Origin: Alphaproteobacteria bacterium
GTDB taxonomy: Bacteria > Pseudomonadota > Alphaproteobacteria > Caulobacterales > Parvularculaceae
NCBI GenBank assembly: GCA_016125425.1
Contig: WGLT01000003.1
Location: 1-64,000 of the forward strand
Direction of reading: 5' to 3'
DNA length: 64,000 bases
In this document: positions 63,798-64,000 of the stretch, in pieces
Numbering within the stretch: position 1 is the stretch's first letter
Layout of the letters: the number at the start of each line of letters is the position of its first letter
The notes under the pieces: model-generated
What the model was told of the DNA's origin: nothing
Databases searched by the model: none
The model's input: only the letters and a program-made list of their open reading frames with translations
Program-made: the position numbers and the translations under genes

Positions 63798-63820
63798 AAA
63801 CCGCCCGGATCGGGCGGTTT
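63798..63820 (-). terminator. Intrinsic terminator of rpmG
   Basis: AAACCGCCCG (63798-63807) and CGGGCGGTTT (63811-63820) form a perfect 10-bp hairpin with a 3-nt loop. On the minus strand it is followed by TTTGTTTTCC, giving a T tract for rpmG. It may also stop pleD transcripts from the other side. Confidence 0.85.
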
Positions 63821-63845
63821 CGACGGTTCAGGGGCAAGGCCGATC

Positions 63846-64000
63846 TTACTTGATCTTGCCTTCCTTGAATTCGACGTGCTTGCGCGCGACCGGGTCGTAT
63901 TTTTTCAGCACGAGTTTCTCCGTCATCGTCCGCGAGTTTTTCTTGGTCACGTAGAAATATCCCGTGCCGGCGGTCGAGTTGAGGCGGATCTTGACGGTCG
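63846..64000 (-). CDS. rpmG: 50S ribosomal protein L33 (5' end outside the window)
   Basis: The minus strand ends in TAA at 63848-63846 and reads [20 protein letters not shown], then [20 protein letters not shown] and [10 protein letters not shown], the L33 sequence. About 51 of some 55 residues are inside the window; the start lies to the right of 64000. It lacks the zinc cysteines of the other L33 type. The divK-pleD-rpmG order is typical of alphaproteobacteria. Confidence 0.95.
   Translation of the reverse strand, partial: TVKIRLNSTAGTGYFYVTKKNSRTMTEKLVLKKYDPVARKHVEFKEGKIK

Overview
The window is chromosomal DNA from a GC-rich alphaproteobacterium. Evidence for the class: a dinB / divK-pleD / rpmG neighbourhood, a MucR/Ros-family regulator, an LdtR-like MarR regulator beside hemB, a CobT-type cobaltochelatase subunit, a ClpS-ClpA pair, a phasin, and a perfect CtrA-type box (TTAA-N7-TTAA) upstream of the ftsB-like gene. 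I cannot fix order or genus. TonB receptor, alkylsulfatase, LpxR, secreted S9/M3 peptidases and an exosortase A locus would suit a Caulobacterales-, Parvularculales- or sphingomonad-like heterotroph, but that is inference. No tRNA, rRNA, insertion sequence, prophage or CRISPR array was seen.

Layout. 0-1.9 kb: small hypothetical membrane, lipoprotein and secreted proteins. 1.9-5.7 kb: a minus-strand three-gene unit, DUF3604 PHP-like metallohydrolase, parvulin-type PPIase, HupE/UreJ-like membrane protein. 5.7-13.5 kb: aldehyde dehydrogenase, then alkylsulfatase overlapping a TonB receptor, nitroreductase, and a relatively AT-rich cytochrome b561-YceI pair. 13.5-19.2 kb: a riboflavin operon (ribD-ribE-ribB-ribH) with folE and cobT downstream, led by a clear promoter, FMN riboswitch and terminator. 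19.2-31.6 kb: agmatine deiminase, LpxR-like deacylase, MsrA, oligopeptidase B, PurB, an M3 peptidase split by a one-base frameshift, Tdh, HemB, LdtR. 32-36.2 kb: mucR and the glyA-nrdR-nusB-thiL line. 36.2-40.7 kb: rpmF, enolase, FtsB-like protein, PdhA.

40.9-50.2 kb is the accessory surface region: a VWA-containing TadG-like protein with two TadE-like proteins, then a compact exosortase A locus (glycosyltransferase, FemAB-like GNAT, asparagine-synthase-like amidotransferase, XrtA with an EpsI-type C-terminus). 50.3-64 kb returns to core functions: Acs, a SPOR-containing D,D-carboxypeptidase, phasin with two candidate operators, ClpS-ClpA, a 2OG-Fe(II) oxygenase-like protein, a minus-strand dinB-ridA-FemAB-DUF2007-HIT run, DivK, PleD, and the 3' part of rpmG.

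How the parts connect: DivK and PleD act upstream of CtrA in related bacteria, and the window also holds a CtrA-like box next to a division gene. The riboflavin genes are missing from the nrdR-nusB position they hold in many relatives and are instead grouped under the FMN riboswitch. The best candidate for an undescribed system is the DUF3604-PPIase-HupE unit. The exosortase locus and the orphan Tad-like trio are the next most interesting blocks.
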